A stretch of 64,000 nucleotides of DNA from Paenibacillus sp. 32O-W (GTDB lineage: Bacteria > Bacillota > Bacilli > Paenibacillales > NBRC-103111): positions 1 to 64,000 of the forward strand of contig NZ_VEGP01000016.1 in the NCBI RefSeq assembly GCF_007679495.1, in the 5' to 3' direction. The position numbers were made by a program, and so were the translations under genes. Numbering within the stretch: the stretch's first letter is position 1; each line of letters opens with the position of its first letter. The notes beneath the pieces are model-generated. The model saw only the letters and a program-made list of their open reading frames with translations, ran no database searches and was not told the origin of the DNA. Below, one piece after another: positions 34,690-44,020 of the stretch.

Positions 34690-35961
34690 GTGGTTCAGCT
34701 TATGGCTCAGGAAATGGTTCAACGCAGAAGATGGCACTGGTCCGAATGGATTATGCTCGGATTTTACGCTGTATGGGTGATCGGCAGTATCACTACATGC
34801 TTCATGTTCGATAAGGGCAGTATGTCGACGCTTCGGCCCTGGGAGTATGCATCGCTGCTGTTCACCCTGTTTATGCTCCCGCTTCTCTTCTGGAGGCCGG
34901 GTTATGTGCATATGCTGGGGTTTCCCCTAACCGTTCTTCTGACAGTAGGGGGATTTCAGCATTATTTATACTTCAATAAGCTGGAAATGATTGACCTGCT
35001 CTCCTATCCGCTCATTATCGTCGGATTTCTCTCTAACCGGTTAAATATTTGGTGGACGGTGCCCTGCTTTCTCGTCATTCACCCTTCTATATCGATTTGG
35101 TTGATGGATCAGCCCGGGCTGCTGGCTATTCTCCAAATTTTCACTTCCTATGGAGTAAGCTTTGTGATGGGATTGGGGATTCAAAGAATCTTGACCTCCC
35201 ACCTGAGAATGAAGCAGTTGTATGGAGAGAACGTTAAGCAATACGACCTCATCCGCCAGCAAAACAAAGCCTTGGAGCAGTATGCCCGCCAGGTGGAAAA
35301 CCTGACCCTGCTGGAGGAACGCAACCGCTTGGCCAGGGAGCTTCACGATACGGTAGGCCATACGTTCACCTCTGTCATTATGGGGATGGATGCCGTATCC
35401 TATTTGATCGAGCTGGACCCGAACAAAGCCAAGGCCAAGCTGGAGGTGCTGCGGGAGGTTACGCGCAACGGATTGGACGAAGTCCGCAAGAGTATCCACC
35501 AGATTGCTCCACTGGAAGATAACGCGCCGTTGACTCAGCAAATTTCCAGATTGGCCAACGAATTCGCGGTTCATACCGGAACCTCGGTCAGAGTAGATAC
35601 GTCCGGGGAGGAAGGGGAATTCCCCCAGCAGCTGAAGCTGACCATTATCCGCTGCTTACAGGAAGCTCTTACGAATGCCAAGAGGCACGGACAAGCTGCA
35701 TCCGTGCTCATTGAAATCAATTATCTCCATGAACAAATTTCCTTGAAGGTGAAGGATGACGGCCTCGGCTCGGACAAAATCCATACGGGGTTCGGTCTGA
35801 ACGGCATGAAGGAAAGGCTCGCCGCCTGGAGGGGGAATTTGCAGATCCACTCTCATAAAGGGCTGGGGACGACCGTCACCTGCACTATCCCGTATTCGCG
35901 GGCCGGTATCAAATCACAAGGGGGAACCATAGATGAAAGAGATTCGGTTACTTCTGGTTGA
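34690..35961 (+). CDS. Sensor histidine kinase, NarL-partner type (HisKA_3)
   Basis: A 423-residue membrane kinase. Four to six N-terminal membrane segments lie within about 1-170, then a coiled segment (QNKALEQYARQVENLTLLEE), the HisKA_3 dimerisation box with phospho-His in RLARELHDTVGHTF (about residue 220), and a HATPase_c domain (N box LQEALTNAKRHG, G box GFGLNGMKERL). The build resembles LiaS/DesK-type sensors of the membrane. The start may be GTG 34690 or ATG 34702. It overlaps the response regulator gene by 29 bases. Confidence 0.9.
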   Translation: MVQLMAQEMVQRRRWHWSEWIMLGFYAVWVIGSITTCFMFDKGSMSTLRPWEYASLLFTLFMLPLLFWRPGYVHMLGFPLTVLLTVGGFQHYLYFNKLEMIDLLSYPLIIVGFLSNRLNIWWTVPCFLVIHPSISIWLMDQPGLLAILQIFTSYGVSFVMGLGIQRILTSHLRMKQLYGENVKQYDLIRQQNKALEQYARQVENLTLLEERNRLARELHDTVGHTFTSVIMGMDAVSYLIELDPNKAKAKLEVLREVTRNGLDEVRKSIHQIAPLEDNAPLTQQISRLANEFAVHTGTSVRVDTSGEEGEFPQQLKLTIIRCLQEALTNAKRHGQAASVLIEINYLHEQISLKVKDDGLGSDKIHTGFGLNGMKERLAAWRGNLQIHSHKGLGTTVTCTIPYSRAGIKSQGGTIDERDSVTSG

Positions 35962-36649
35962 CGATCAGGATTTAATCCGCGAGAGTCTCCATATCGTACT
36001 GGACATGGATCCGGAGATCGAAGTCGTCGGGCTCGCCGAGAATGGCAGGATAGCTGTGGACCTGTGCTCCAGCAAGCAGCCCAACACCGTATTGATGGAC
36101 ATTCATATGCCGGAGATGGACGGAGTGGAAGCTACCCGGCAGATTAAGAAGCAGTGGCCGGATATCCGGGTTATCATCCTCACTACGTTCCAGGAAATCG
36201 ATTATGTCGTTCAGGCGCTGGATGCGGGAGCGGAAGGATATTTGCTTAAGGCCATTCATCCGAAGGAGCTGGTCTCGGGCATCAAATGGGTGCATAGCGG
36301 GGGAACGCTCATTCCGCAGGATATTGCAAAAATGCTGGTGAAAGAGATCAAAAACGGTGAATCCGCCGAAGCAAGCAGAAGCAGCTCAGCCACCGATTCA
36401 CACGGAAGCCATAGCGCCCAACTGCAGCCAGCGCCCCAAGAATTGCCCAAGTTCTCTTACGGGCTTAGTGAACGGGAGCTGGAGGTGCTTCAGTTGATTT
36501 CCGCAGGCCTGAATAACCGGGAAATTGCCGTCAAGCTATTTTTGTCCGAGGGCACCGTGAAGAACTATATTTCCAGCATCTATTCCAAGATGGATGTTCG
36601 TGATCGGATGCAGGCAGCCAAAAAAGCGAACGACGAAGGAATACTATGA
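35933..36649 (+). CDS. NarL/LuxR family response regulator
   Basis: A 238-residue regulator with an N-terminal receiver domain (phosphoacceptor Asp in VLMDIHMPEMDGVEA, about residue 55, with the DD pair in LLVDDQD) and a C-terminal LuxR helix-turn-helix (LSERELEVLQLISAGLNNRE ... SEGTVKNYISSIYSKMDV). The linker is longer than usual and Ser/Ala/Gln-rich. AAGGGGGAACC precedes the ATG, which lies inside the kinase gene. It is the cognate partner of the kinase; targets are unknown. Confidence 0.93.
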   Translation: MKEIRLLLVDDQDLIRESLHIVLDMDPEIEVVGLAENGRIAVDLCSSKQPNTVLMDIHMPEMDGVEATRQIKKQWPDIRVIILTTFQEIDYVVQALDAGAEGYLLKAIHPKELVSGIKWVHSGGTLIPQDIAKMLVKEIKNGESAEASRSSSATDSHGSHSAQLQPAPQELPKFSYGLSERELEVLQLISAGLNNREIAVKLFLSEGTVKNYISSIYSKMDVRDRMQAAKKANDEGIL

Positions 36650-36678
36650 GGATAAACAGCTATGCCGTCCTTAGAACA

Positions 36679-36871
36679 GGTGCGTTTACCGATGAAATAT
36701 AAAAAAAGCACCTAACGGAGCCATCTCGAAGATGAATAACCCGGTACTAGAGGTAGCTTTTTATGCCAATTAGAAAGTTGTTCCATTTTAATGCTTTAAT
36801 GAACTTAAACTTTCTAATTTGGTAAGAACAGGTATAGACGAAAACTTATACTATGAGAAAAACTCCTATCG
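36679..36871 (+). repeat. Mosaic intergenic repeat M, copy 2
   Basis: The main body 36702-36852 matches 20143-20297. On its left is GTGCGTTTACCGATGA (36680-36695) and on its right ATGAGAAAAACTCCTATCG (36853-36871), modules that both lie to the left of the body in copy 1. The element directly follows the response regulator gene. Confidence 0.85.
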
Positions 36872-37030
36872 GAGCCCTGAGGGAAAGCTATACGTCGCAT
36901 CCGGGTCAGTAAAGACATCGCAAAGACGAGCAGAAATACATTAAAATCGTGCCTTTTTCCAAAAAGAAGGCGAAAGACGCTCAAATGTGCAGGTCTTTTT
37001 CACAAAATGGGGCCATTTCGCAAAAATCGC

Positions 37031-37143
37031 TCCAAAGACGTGCATTATTGCTCTAGAATCAGGTATGTGGCGTCTTTTCTCCAAAAAGACGTGCATTATT
37101 GCTCTAGAATAGGGCACTCCGCGGTTTTCTCCAAAAAGACGTG
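37031..37143 (+). repeat. Tandem repeat of about 50 bp, 2.3 copies
   Basis: TCCAAAGACGTGCATTATTG at 37031 and TCCAAAAAGACGTGCATTAT at 37080 begin two units that share GCTCTAGAATmRGG, then a variable part ending in TTTTC. A third unit is cut after TCCAAAAAGACGTG (37130-37143). The preceding 36941-37030 has related pieces. With repeat M it fills the 36650-37179 gap; no gene is present. Confidence 0.8.
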
Positions 37144-37149
37144 GAAGCA

Positions 37150-37176
37150 ATAAAGGCCGGAGCTTGCTCCGGCCTT
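37150..37176 (-). terminator. Terminator of methyltransferase gene
   Basis: Perfect 11-bp hairpin AAGGCCGGAGC-TT-GCTCCGGCCTT, 4 bases past the stop codon on the minus strand, with a short TTATTG tail. Confidence 0.75.
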
Positions 37177-37179
37177 CGC

Positions 37180-38373
37180 CTATAGGAGGCCCTGCAGACG
37201 ATCCTGCAAGGCTCTTTCCAGGTAAGGATCGATATGCAGGAACTGCTTGAATTGCTTATACTCCGCTGCGAGCTTCCGGAGACTCTCTTCGGAGACAGCC
37301 TGCCGCACCGCCCGAATCAGCAGGTTCTTGGGGGTATGCTCCAAATCGATGAACTCTACAATTTGCGATTTGTAGCCAACCAGCTCCAACAGTCTGGCTC
37401 TTACGGAATCGGTGGCCAGAGCCGACAGCCTCTCCTTAATGATCCCATGCTCCAGCATGGGAGCCAGCACCGGGTTATCCAATTGCTTAAACAGCTCGTG
37501 CTGACAGCAGGGCACGGACAGGATGACCCGGGCTCCCCAACGGACTGCTTTGTCCAAAGCGGCATCGGTCGCCGTATCACAGGCGTGAAGGGTGACGACC
37601 ATATCCACTTCATTAATATCGTTATATTGGCTGATATCGCCGACATAGAAATTTAAGTTCGTATACTGCAGCTTAGCCGCCAGAGACGAACAGTGCGCAA
37701 TGACATCTTCCTTAAGATCAAGGCCGATGGCACGTACATTTAATTTCTTTATGTAGGTTAAATAATGATACATGGCAAAGGTCAAATAAGATTTGCCGCA
37801 GCCGAAATCAATAACCGTTATAGGCCGGTTGCGGGGCAGCTCACTGACAACATCATCCACCAATTCGAGGAAGCGGTTGATTTGCCGGAATTTGTCGTAT
37901 TTCGCCGCAAGAACCTTCCCTTGGGCATTCATCACACCCAGCTCAACCAGATAAGGAACGGGCGTTCCTTCCTCCAACAAATATTTTTTCTTCCGGTTAT
38001 GAGATAATTCTATTGTCTTTTTGGTAGCCGGCTTTTTAAGAATAGCGGCCTTGCCTTTTTTATTCACCAAAATTTGATAGTCCGCCTCTGCTGTTTGCCA
38101 CAAGCCTTGCTTGAACTGTTCACGAAGAAGCTGCGCTAGATGGTCTGCCGCTTGATCCGCATTCCGGTTTTCATGTATGACCTTCGGTCCGACCTGATAT
38201 GTGAATTGGTATTTCCGCTCTCCCTTGAGAATAACTGGCTTCATCTTCACTTTATCCGCATGCTGCGGCTCCTTCCTCCGTTTATTGCTCAATGTGGCTT
38301 GGAGGAGTGTTTCATTATGGATCAACTCAACGGCTAGCCGATATAGATTGTCGTCATTTAGATTGTCTGTCAT
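37180..38373 (-). CDS. Class I SAM-dependent methyltransferase (Methyltransf_32-like)
   Basis: A 397-residue protein with an N-terminal half of unknown fold (about 1-175) and a C-terminal Rossmann methyltransferase. The SAM motif is VIDFGCGKSYLTFAMYHYL (about residue 195), motif II AIGLDLKEDVI, and the family-specific VVTLHACDTATDAALDKAV and SVPCCQHELF. This motif set is seen in the Methyltransf_32 group, with predicted RNA- or protein-methylating roles. The two adjacent Cys in SVPCCQH are notable. It is monocistronic; the substrate is unknown. Confidence 0.8.
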   Translation of the reverse strand: MTDNLNDDNLYRLAVELIHNETLLQATLSNKRRKEPQHADKVKMKPVILKGERKYQFTYQVGPKVIHENRNADQAADHLAQLLREQFKQGLWQTAEADYQILVNKKGKAAILKKPATKKTIELSHNRKKKYLLEEGTPVPYLVELGVMNAQGKVLAAKYDKFRQINRFLELVDDVVSELPRNRPITVIDFGCGKSYLTFAMYHYLTYIKKLNVRAIGLDLKEDVIAHCSSLAAKLQYTNLNFYVGDISQYNDINEVDMVVTLHACDTATDAALDKAVRWGARVILSVPCCQHELFKQLDNPVLAPMLEHGIIKERLSALATDSVRARLLELVGYKSQIVEFIDLEHTPKNLLIRAVRQAVSEESLRKLAAEYKQFKQFLHIDPYLERALQDRLQGLL

Positions 38374-38512
38374 AAGTCTCCCCGCTTTATATTTTCGGTC
38401 GTGTATGAACGGTTCCGCCTGCCAGTCATGCCAGGAAAGTTAACATTCTGCAATTAGTAGTATAGCATGATTGCAGGTTCAGGTTTAATCCTCGAACGAA
38501 ATCCGGGCAAGA

Positions 38513-38550
38513 AAAGAACATCCCCTCCCTTCACCCGTGAAGCGGGGATG
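38513..38550 (-). terminator. Terminator of YhcN/YlaJ lipoprotein gene
   Basis: On the minus strand CATCCCCGCTTCAC pairs with GTGAAGGGAGGGGATG, followed by TTCTTTTC. Confidence 0.7.
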
Positions 38551-38563
38551 CTCTCGCTCAAAG

Positions 38564-39463
38564 CTATCTTTGTCTGACTCCTGTGCTGGGACTGTACATT
38601 CCGTCACTGCCTGTAATCGGGCGGCCGATTTTACCGCCACTGGAACTGCCGCCGTAAGATCCCGTCCCTTCCGTGTCCGGAAAGAAACGAGTAGCTAAAG
38701 AATTCAGGGCGGGCACAATTTGGTCCTTGGTCTGTCCCTGCTGTTGTTCCATCTCCTGAAGCTTGATGAGCTGCGCCCGAAATTCATCGTTCGCCGATAC
38801 AAATACATGATGAAGAGAAGGACTGCTGAGCTCTTTCACCCGTTGGACAATTTTTTGTTTAACGGCTACCGGCATATTGGATAAATCTGCGTCCGAGCTG
38901 GAAGAATGAAGCTCGCCATGCGGGTGTGCGGTCAGGTTCCCTGTTCTGGAAAAGCCGGAACTTCTCGTATCCAGGTCATGTCCGTTGCCCGCAATTCCGC
39001 TGCGTATCTCCGGGCCGACCTGCTCACGGTACGGTTCTTCCCTCTGATTCAGCATACCGCTTCCTCCATCCGCCGTTCCCGCATCCATCCGCTTGGCCTC
39101 TTCCTTAAGCTCTACAGAGACATAGACATATCTATCGGTAACGACGGACTTAGCGTTATCGACCTCGTCCATAGCTGCAATTTGTTCGTCCAGATAAGGA
39201 CTCCATTCCATTCTCGTATTGGTATGAGGCGAAATCAGCCCGGTTCCCGATCTTTCCCCCTGGGCTCTTCTTAATTCATTCATGCGTGGAGTTTGTCGTT
39301 TACGGATATTCTCCTGCATGATCTCCTGCTTGAATTCCCTGCCCCGATATCCGTTGAATCCATGACTTTGCTGGTAACTCGAGCAAGCCGCCAATAAACA
39401 TAGGCAGCCGGCAAGAATAATTGGCCCCTTCAGCCATCGTCCTCCGCGATTGCTTTTATTCAT
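38564..39463 (-). CDS. YhcN/YlaJ family sporulation lipoprotein
   Basis: A 299-residue lipoprotein with signal peptide and lipobox CLLAACSS (Cys about 27). The middle has the YhcN/YlaJ pattern MDEVDNAKSVVTDRYVYVSV (a BON-like strand-helix unit), and PVAVKQKIVQRVKELSSPSL with VFVSANDEF later. The C-terminal tail is Gly/Ser/Thr-rich. In B. subtilis members are made under sporulation sigma factors and located in the spore inner membrane. It is monocistronic with a good AAAGGGGGAAAG site upstream of ATG 39463. Confidence 0.85.
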   Translation of the reverse strand: MNKSNRGGRWLKGPIILAGCLCLLAACSSYQQSHGFNGYRGREFKQEIMQENIRKRQTPRMNELRRAQGERSGTGLISPHTNTRMEWSPYLDEQIAAMDEVDNAKSVVTDRYVYVSVELKEEAKRMDAGTADGGSGMLNQREEPYREQVGPEIRSGIAGNGHDLDTRSSGFSRTGNLTAHPHGELHSSSSDADLSNMPVAVKQKIVQRVKELSSPSLHHVFVSANDEFRAQLIKLQEMEQQQGQTKDQIVPALNSLATRFFPDTEGTGSYGGSSSGGKIGRPITGSDGMYSPSTGVRQR

Positions 39464-39714
39464 TTTGCTTTCCCCCTTTTCTTTGGAGAAATGGATAATG
39501 ACGCAATCTTAGCATTCGATTTTCCTGCCGATTTTATGCTGCTTCTTTTTCTTGCTCAAAGCGGAACTCTCCCGACCCGCTTTACGGCGCTGTGACGTTG
39601 ATCATCCCCCATGCCATTTTACAGTGTGCTAATATTTTGCGGCTGCTGGACACTAGTCCCATTCCAATGCTTGTTCTCTATCATAAATATGATAGCAAGA
39701 GGGGGTTGGACAAG

Positions 39715-40194
39715 ATGATTCAAACGGGGTGCAAATGGAAGCTCATTTTATTCGTCTATCTTCTGCTATGGTTTGCCGGCAGCTTGTACGGGCTGCTCTA
39801 TTGGATGGGGAATAAAGCGCCGCAGGGGCAATGGCTGGGACTCAGCCTTCCCGAAATCCGGAGCTATTTGATCTATGCCTGGGCCGGCGCGAACGGAGGA
39901 ACTTTATATGCTGTGAGGATGCTGCATCAATTTCATAGCTGTCAATCGACTATGCAATGGTTTCTATGGTATTTTTCCCGCCCTCTACTCTGTGCAGGCA
40001 CGGCTGTTTTTGTCATTCTTTTGCTGGAGAGCGGTATTCTCCCCATTCTGGTATCGCCGGACGAAAAAGCCAGAATCGGCGTTGCTTTCCTGGCAGGCTT
40101 GGGTTACGGAAAAATAGCCGAGAAATTAATGTCGTTAACGGAAACGCTTTTTAACGGCAAGAAGCACATCGCTGAAGAGCCGTCCAATAAGTGA
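39715..40194 (+). CDS. Small membrane protein, unknown function
   Basis: A 159-residue protein with probably three membrane segments (LILFVYLLLWFAGSLYGLLY, FSRPLLCAGTAVFVILLLES and a shorter one near SYLIYAWAGANGGTLYAV). ATG 39715 follows GAGGGGG at normal spacing; the earlier in-frame ATG at 39592 has none. The tail (IAEKLMSLTETLFNGKKH) resembles a soluble helix. I recognise no family. Confidence 0.65.
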   Translation: MIQTGCKWKLILFVYLLLWFAGSLYGLLYWMGNKAPQGQWLGLSLPEIRSYLIYAWAGANGGTLYAVRMLHQFHSCQSTMQWFLWYFSRPLLCAGTAVFVILLLESGILPILVSPDEKARIGVAFLAGLGYGKIAEKLMSLTETLFNGKKHIAEEPSNK

Positions 40195-40340
40195 AGCTGA
40201 TCCACATCTTGCGCGGTTCCGCTTTTTACGGCTCAGGCATCGTTTACCAGTATACTTTGACGGGCTCCACTCCATAATACAAACGGTTATCGTTAATTAA
40301 CCAAGCTAAGGACCAATCATATTATTAGGAGGCTTCTTAC

Positions 40341-40685
40341 ATGCAATCGTTCCAAGCGGGCCAGCAGCTTAACCATTGTCGTCAAACTGTTCGTCAAATG
40401 ATGCATCAAACCGAGCAAGCCAGCATGATGTATCAGCAGCTCCTTCAGCAGGAGCAGCAAAATGCTGTAGAATTGGAGCAAATTGCCCAGAAAGAACGGC
40501 AAGCGGTGCAGATGATTCAAACAGCGCTGCAAGGACACCATACCGCAATGCAGCAAATGCAGCACATTGAACAAATTTGCAATGAGCTGGAACAAGTGAT
40601 GCACAGCATCAATCAGGTGAACCAGCCGTACAGCACTCAGCAGGCGGGTTCCCGTTATTACGGTCAATCGTCGTATAGACAATAA
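40341..40685 (+). CDS. Gln/Met-rich coiled-coil protein, unknown function
   Basis: A 114-residue protein very rich in Gln (about a quarter of residues) and Met, with heptad-like helices (MMYQQLLQQEQQNAVELEQI and HTAMQQMQHIEQICNELEQV). AGGAGG precedes the ATG and a strong terminator follows, so it is a real gene. No signal peptide or catalytic motif is present. Low-complexity Gln-rich proteins of this kind occur in spore coats, but that is only a guess. Confidence 0.7.
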   Translation: MQSFQAGQQLNHCRQTVRQMMHQTEQASMMYQQLLQQEQQNAVELEQIAQKERQAVQMIQTALQGHHTAMQQMQHIEQICNELEQVMHSINQVNQPYSTQQAGSRYYGQSSYRQ

Positions 40686-40696
40686 CTTACGGTAAG

Positions 40697-40718
40697 AGGC
40701 GTCCGCGGACGCCTTTTT
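40697..40718 (+). terminator. Terminator after Gln-rich protein gene
   Basis: The perfect palindrome AGGCGTCCGCGGACGCCT is followed by TTTT. Confidence 0.85.
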
Positions 40719-40935
40719 CATTCGCCATACAGAGGGAATTCCAATCGATTAATGCAAATTGCTCCTTTTTCTTTTGTCAAAAAAAAGAACCGGTTCCTAT
40801 TCGGAATCGGTCTGATAAATGAGAAAATGGACAATCGATTTTATTGCACACGTTAACATAGATGAGAAAAGAAAGCAACCATAACGGCATATCGCCGTAA
40901 TGCCCCTTTAAGCAAAGATTGACTATAATCGGGAA

Positions 40936-42096
40936 TCAATAAGTTCCGTCGGTGTTCATAGTCATTTCTTTCGTAACCTTGACAAATTTAGAGTTGCGGA
41001 TCTTCTCCTGCAGCTTCTCGTAGTACAAGTCTTCGTCAATGGGCAGTTGAACCCAATCGTCAAGCCAGGAGGACAAATGCATTGCGTTGGATAGCGTTAA
41101 TCCTTTAATTCCTTCGACTCCGGGGGCTAACAGTGGCGTTCCTTTCAGAATGGCATCGGTAAAGTTCTGGGTGATGCCGCTATGCCCGGTTTCTCTGCCG
41201 ACGATCGGAATTTCGCATTTCCAGCATTCCGGCTGTCCGAAGCCGCCTTTATATTCCGCATTGAACTGGCGTTCCGATACCCGTAATCTCCAGAAGGTCA
41301 TAGTGCCGTCTTCAATAACGATTTTGCCGCGATCTCCCGTTACTTCATAACGATTCGTTCCCGGCGCTTCGCCTGTAGTTGTTACGAACAGGCCTGTAGC
41401 TCCGTTATCGTACTCCACATAAGCCGTCACATCGTCCTCTACCTCGATATTGTGGTATTTGCCGAAGGCACAGAAGGCCCTTACCCGAACCGGCATCATG
41501 TCGACCGTCCACTGCCACAAATCGAGCTGGTGCGGATCCTGGTTCAGCAGCACTCCGCCGCCTTCCCCGGCCCAAGTTGCTCTCCAACCGCCGGAATCGT
41601 AGTAGCTCTGCGGGCGATACCAATTGGTAATAATCCAATTCGTACGGCGGATTTCGCCCAGCTCGCCGGAAGTAACCAAGTCTCTCAGCTTCTGATAGAG
41701 CGGATTCGTTCTCTGATTATACATCATCCCGAAAATTTTATCGGTCTTCCCTGCCGCCTCGTTCATCTCGCGAACCTGCTTGGTATAAACCCCTGCCGGC
41801 TTCTCGCACAGCACATGAAGCCCATGCTGAAATGCCTGAATCGCCAGCGTCGGGTGATCATAATGCGGGGTCGCAATCAGGACGGCGTCAATTTCTCCGG
41901 AAGCATACATAGCCTCTACATTGTCAAACAGACGGACCTCTTCGCCCAAATTTTCCTTGGCCCAGGCCAGCCGTTCCGGTCTGTTATCACAAACGGCGGC
42001 CAGCTTCGCTCCCTGCACGGTTCCTTGGGCTAAATACTTCGCATGGGAAGATCCCATATTCCCGATGCCGACAATGCCAAATCGAACCTTATCCAT
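40936..42096 (-). CDS. Gfo/Idh/MocA family oxidoreductase
   Basis: A 386-residue NAD(P)-dependent sugar-type dehydrogenase. The dinucleotide site is FGIVGIGNMGSSHAKYL at the N terminus, the conserved CEKPAGVY (catalytic Lys) is near residue 97, and the C-terminal beta-sheet domain contains GGVLLNQDPHQLDLWQWTVD, with the metal-free His pair typical of the family. AGGAGGTACC precedes the ATG. It is monocistronic, so the substrate (often inositol or a sugar acid) is unknown. Confidence 0.9.
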   Translation of the reverse strand: MDKVRFGIVGIGNMGSSHAKYLAQGTVQGAKLAAVCDNRPERLAWAKENLGEEVRLFDNVEAMYASGEIDAVLIATPHYDHPTLAIQAFQHGLHVLCEKPAGVYTKQVREMNEAAGKTDKIFGMMYNQRTNPLYQKLRDLVTSGELGEIRRTNWIITNWYRPQSYYDSGGWRATWAGEGGGVLLNQDPHQLDLWQWTVDMMPVRVRAFCAFGKYHNIEVEDDVTAYVEYDNGATGLFVTTTGEAPGTNRYEVTGDRGKIVIEDGTMTFWRLRVSERQFNAEYKGGFGQPECWKCEIPIVGRETGHSGITQNFTDAILKGTPLLAPGVEGIKGLTLSNAMHLSSWLDDWVQLPIDEDLYYEKLQEKIRNSKFVKVTKEMTMNTDGTY

Positions 42097-42119
42097 AGGT
42101 ACCTCCTATTCTAATGTTG

Positions 42120-42485
42120 ATTAATAGTTACGACTACATTATAAACCATGCCGCCCAGTAAACAAAGAAAAGATAATTTAAGTTTGGGAATCGGCATAAA
42201 TTAGCCAAGATTAGTATAGATGCCCTAACGAAAACATCCGGAAAAAAGCAACATGCGTAGACAATAATGTTGAATACCAACATTTAAAACGGGTGTTTGA
42301 AAAGAATCTTAACCTAATAAATGGAATTATGGTAGAATAACCAGTATAATCAAGGTCTTTTTTTGAAATAATTGACAATAGCCTTCCTCAATTTCCTGCC
42401 GCTTATGATGGACTTAAGAAAAAATTTAGGATTTGATAGGCAATTCGTTTAACATTTTGTATTAAAATAAGAAGTAGAAGAAAAC
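42120..42485. other. AT-rich intergenic stretch
   Basis: No gene or repeat is recognised here. TTGACA at 42373-42378 resembles a -35 box but no -10 follows at proper distance. Confidence 0.3.
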
Positions 42486-42545
42486 AATTACCCCACGAAG
42501 TGACGTGAGGCCTTCGATTCGTATCATCTGCGGGGAACTCCCGAA
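42486..42545 (+). repeat. Divergent single copy of the 64-bp stem-loop unit
   Basis: ATTACCCCACGAAGTGACGT, GGCCTTCG and TGCGGGGAACTCCC follow the order of the units at 20997-21188, with several changes. Just downstream, TTGAACTTAAGCTTTCGATG (about 42605) resembles part of repeat M. Confidence 0.7.
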
Positions 42546-42802
42546 CTATATAGTGTACTCAAGTATCTAGGATTCCTTTTGGAACCGTCGAATCATTTCT
42601 TAATATTGAACTTAAGCTTTCGATGTGAAATTTAAACCGCTGGGGCTGACAAACGTCTCATCCACATAAATTATTGATCGTCCACATCATGGCAACCCGA
42701 CCTAAGTCTAGGTTTATAAATGGTCTTAAGTCAATACCGTGACATCCAAAAGTATTTTACAATAAGTGCAATGAGAATTGTTGCAAATGGGGTGTTCTTG
42801 AA

Positions 42803-43984
42803 GTGAACGGAAAACAACAGCATAGAATTTTGATATTATCCGGCGAGTTCGGAGATGGACATAAACAAGCCGCTAAAGCCATTCTGGAAGCTTCTCGACT
42901 TTACGGCCCTGATGTACAGGTGAAGATTGTTGATTTTATGGAATGGAATTACACAAAACTTCATAACATCGGCAAGTTTTGCTATGCGCAATGGGTCAAA
43001 CATTTCCCTAACGTATACGGCTTCTTTTTTCAAAAAACACGAACGGACAATTCTTTGTCGCAATTATTTAAGAAAATCAAATTGTTTGATCTCAATCGTA
43101 TGATAAAATTGTTAGAGGAGGAGCGGCCTACGGTAGTAGTCAGCACATTTCCTCCGGCGGCTGCGGCTATGTCATTGCTGAAAAGCCACGGACTGACCCA
43201 GGTACCCACCGTTACGACAATTACGGATCATACGGATCATAGCTATTGGATCCATCCGTATACCGACCGTTATCTGGTAGGCTCCGATGTAGTGCGCGAT
43301 GCCCTGCTGAGGCATCATGTGCATGAGTATCAAATCTCGATAACCGGCATCCCCGTTCGCCCTCATTTTTCCCAGGAGATGAACCGGGAGGAATTAAGAC
43401 GTAAATATGGAATTGATCCATCGATTCCGACGGTTCTTATTATGGGCGGAGGACTGGGTATGATCGGTAAGGAATCGACCTCTCTTCTATGGTCTGACCT
43501 GCTGCATCCCGATCCGGTGCAATTCATCGTCGTCTGCGGCCATAACGAGAAGCTCAGGCAGTATTTGGAGTCGGAAACGGTTCATTCCCCTCATCGGGTT
43601 ATGTTAACCGGGTATATCGACTATGTTCACGAACTGATGGGTCTATCCGATATTGTCATAACGAAGCCAGGCGGACTGACCACATCCGAAGCGGTAGCTC
43701 AGCAGCTTCCAATGCTGCTGTATAAGCCGCTTCCGGGACAAGAACAGGACAACGCGGCGTACTGGGTTCGTTCCGGAGTGGCGATTCTTGCCAGGAAGGA
43801 AGCCGAGCTGCATGCCCAGCTGTCCCACGTTCTCCGCCATCCGCAACTGTTAAGGGACATGCGGATCAAAGCCGGAACGTTCGGAGCCAAGAATGCGGCG
43901 CTTAACGCCGTGGATGAAATTCTCCGGACGGAAACTTCCTGGAACGCTTATCAGCCTCCGGAAGCCGTTTACGCCGTCCGCTGA
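42803..43984 (+). CDS. MGDG-synthase-like glycosyltransferase (lipid glycosyltransferase)
   Basis: A 393-residue GT28-type enzyme like the monogalactosyl or diacylglycerol glucosyltransferases (UgtP and YkoN relatives). The N-terminal domain has ILSGEFGDGHKQAAKAI, the MGDG-synthase motif binding the lipid acceptor; the C-terminal domain has PTVLIMGGGLGMIG and SDIVITKPGGLTTSEAVAQQ, the sugar-nucleotide site. GTG 42803 is used, with a weak ribosome site. The next gene, a deacetylase, starts 36 bases later on the same strand. Confidence 0.87.
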   Translation: MNGKQQHRILILSGEFGDGHKQAAKAILEASRLYGPDVQVKIVDFMEWNYTKLHNIGKFCYAQWVKHFPNVYGFFFQKTRTDNSLSQLFKKIKLFDLNRMIKLLEEERPTVVVSTFPPAAAAMSLLKSHGLTQVPTVTTITDHTDHSYWIHPYTDRYLVGSDVVRDALLRHHVHEYQISITGIPVRPHFSQEMNREELRRKYGIDPSIPTVLIMGGGLGMIGKESTSLLWSDLLHPDPVQFIVVCGHNEKLRQYLESETVHSPHRVMLTGYIDYVHELMGLSDIVITKPGGLTTSEAVAQQLPMLLYKPLPGQEQDNAAYWVRSGVAILARKEAELHAQLSHVLRHPQLLRDMRIKAGTFGAKNAALNAVDEILRTETSWNAYQPPEAVYAVR

Positions 43985-44020
43985 CTGTATTAATTTTCCT
44001 TAGTGAAGGGGTTAAGGGAA

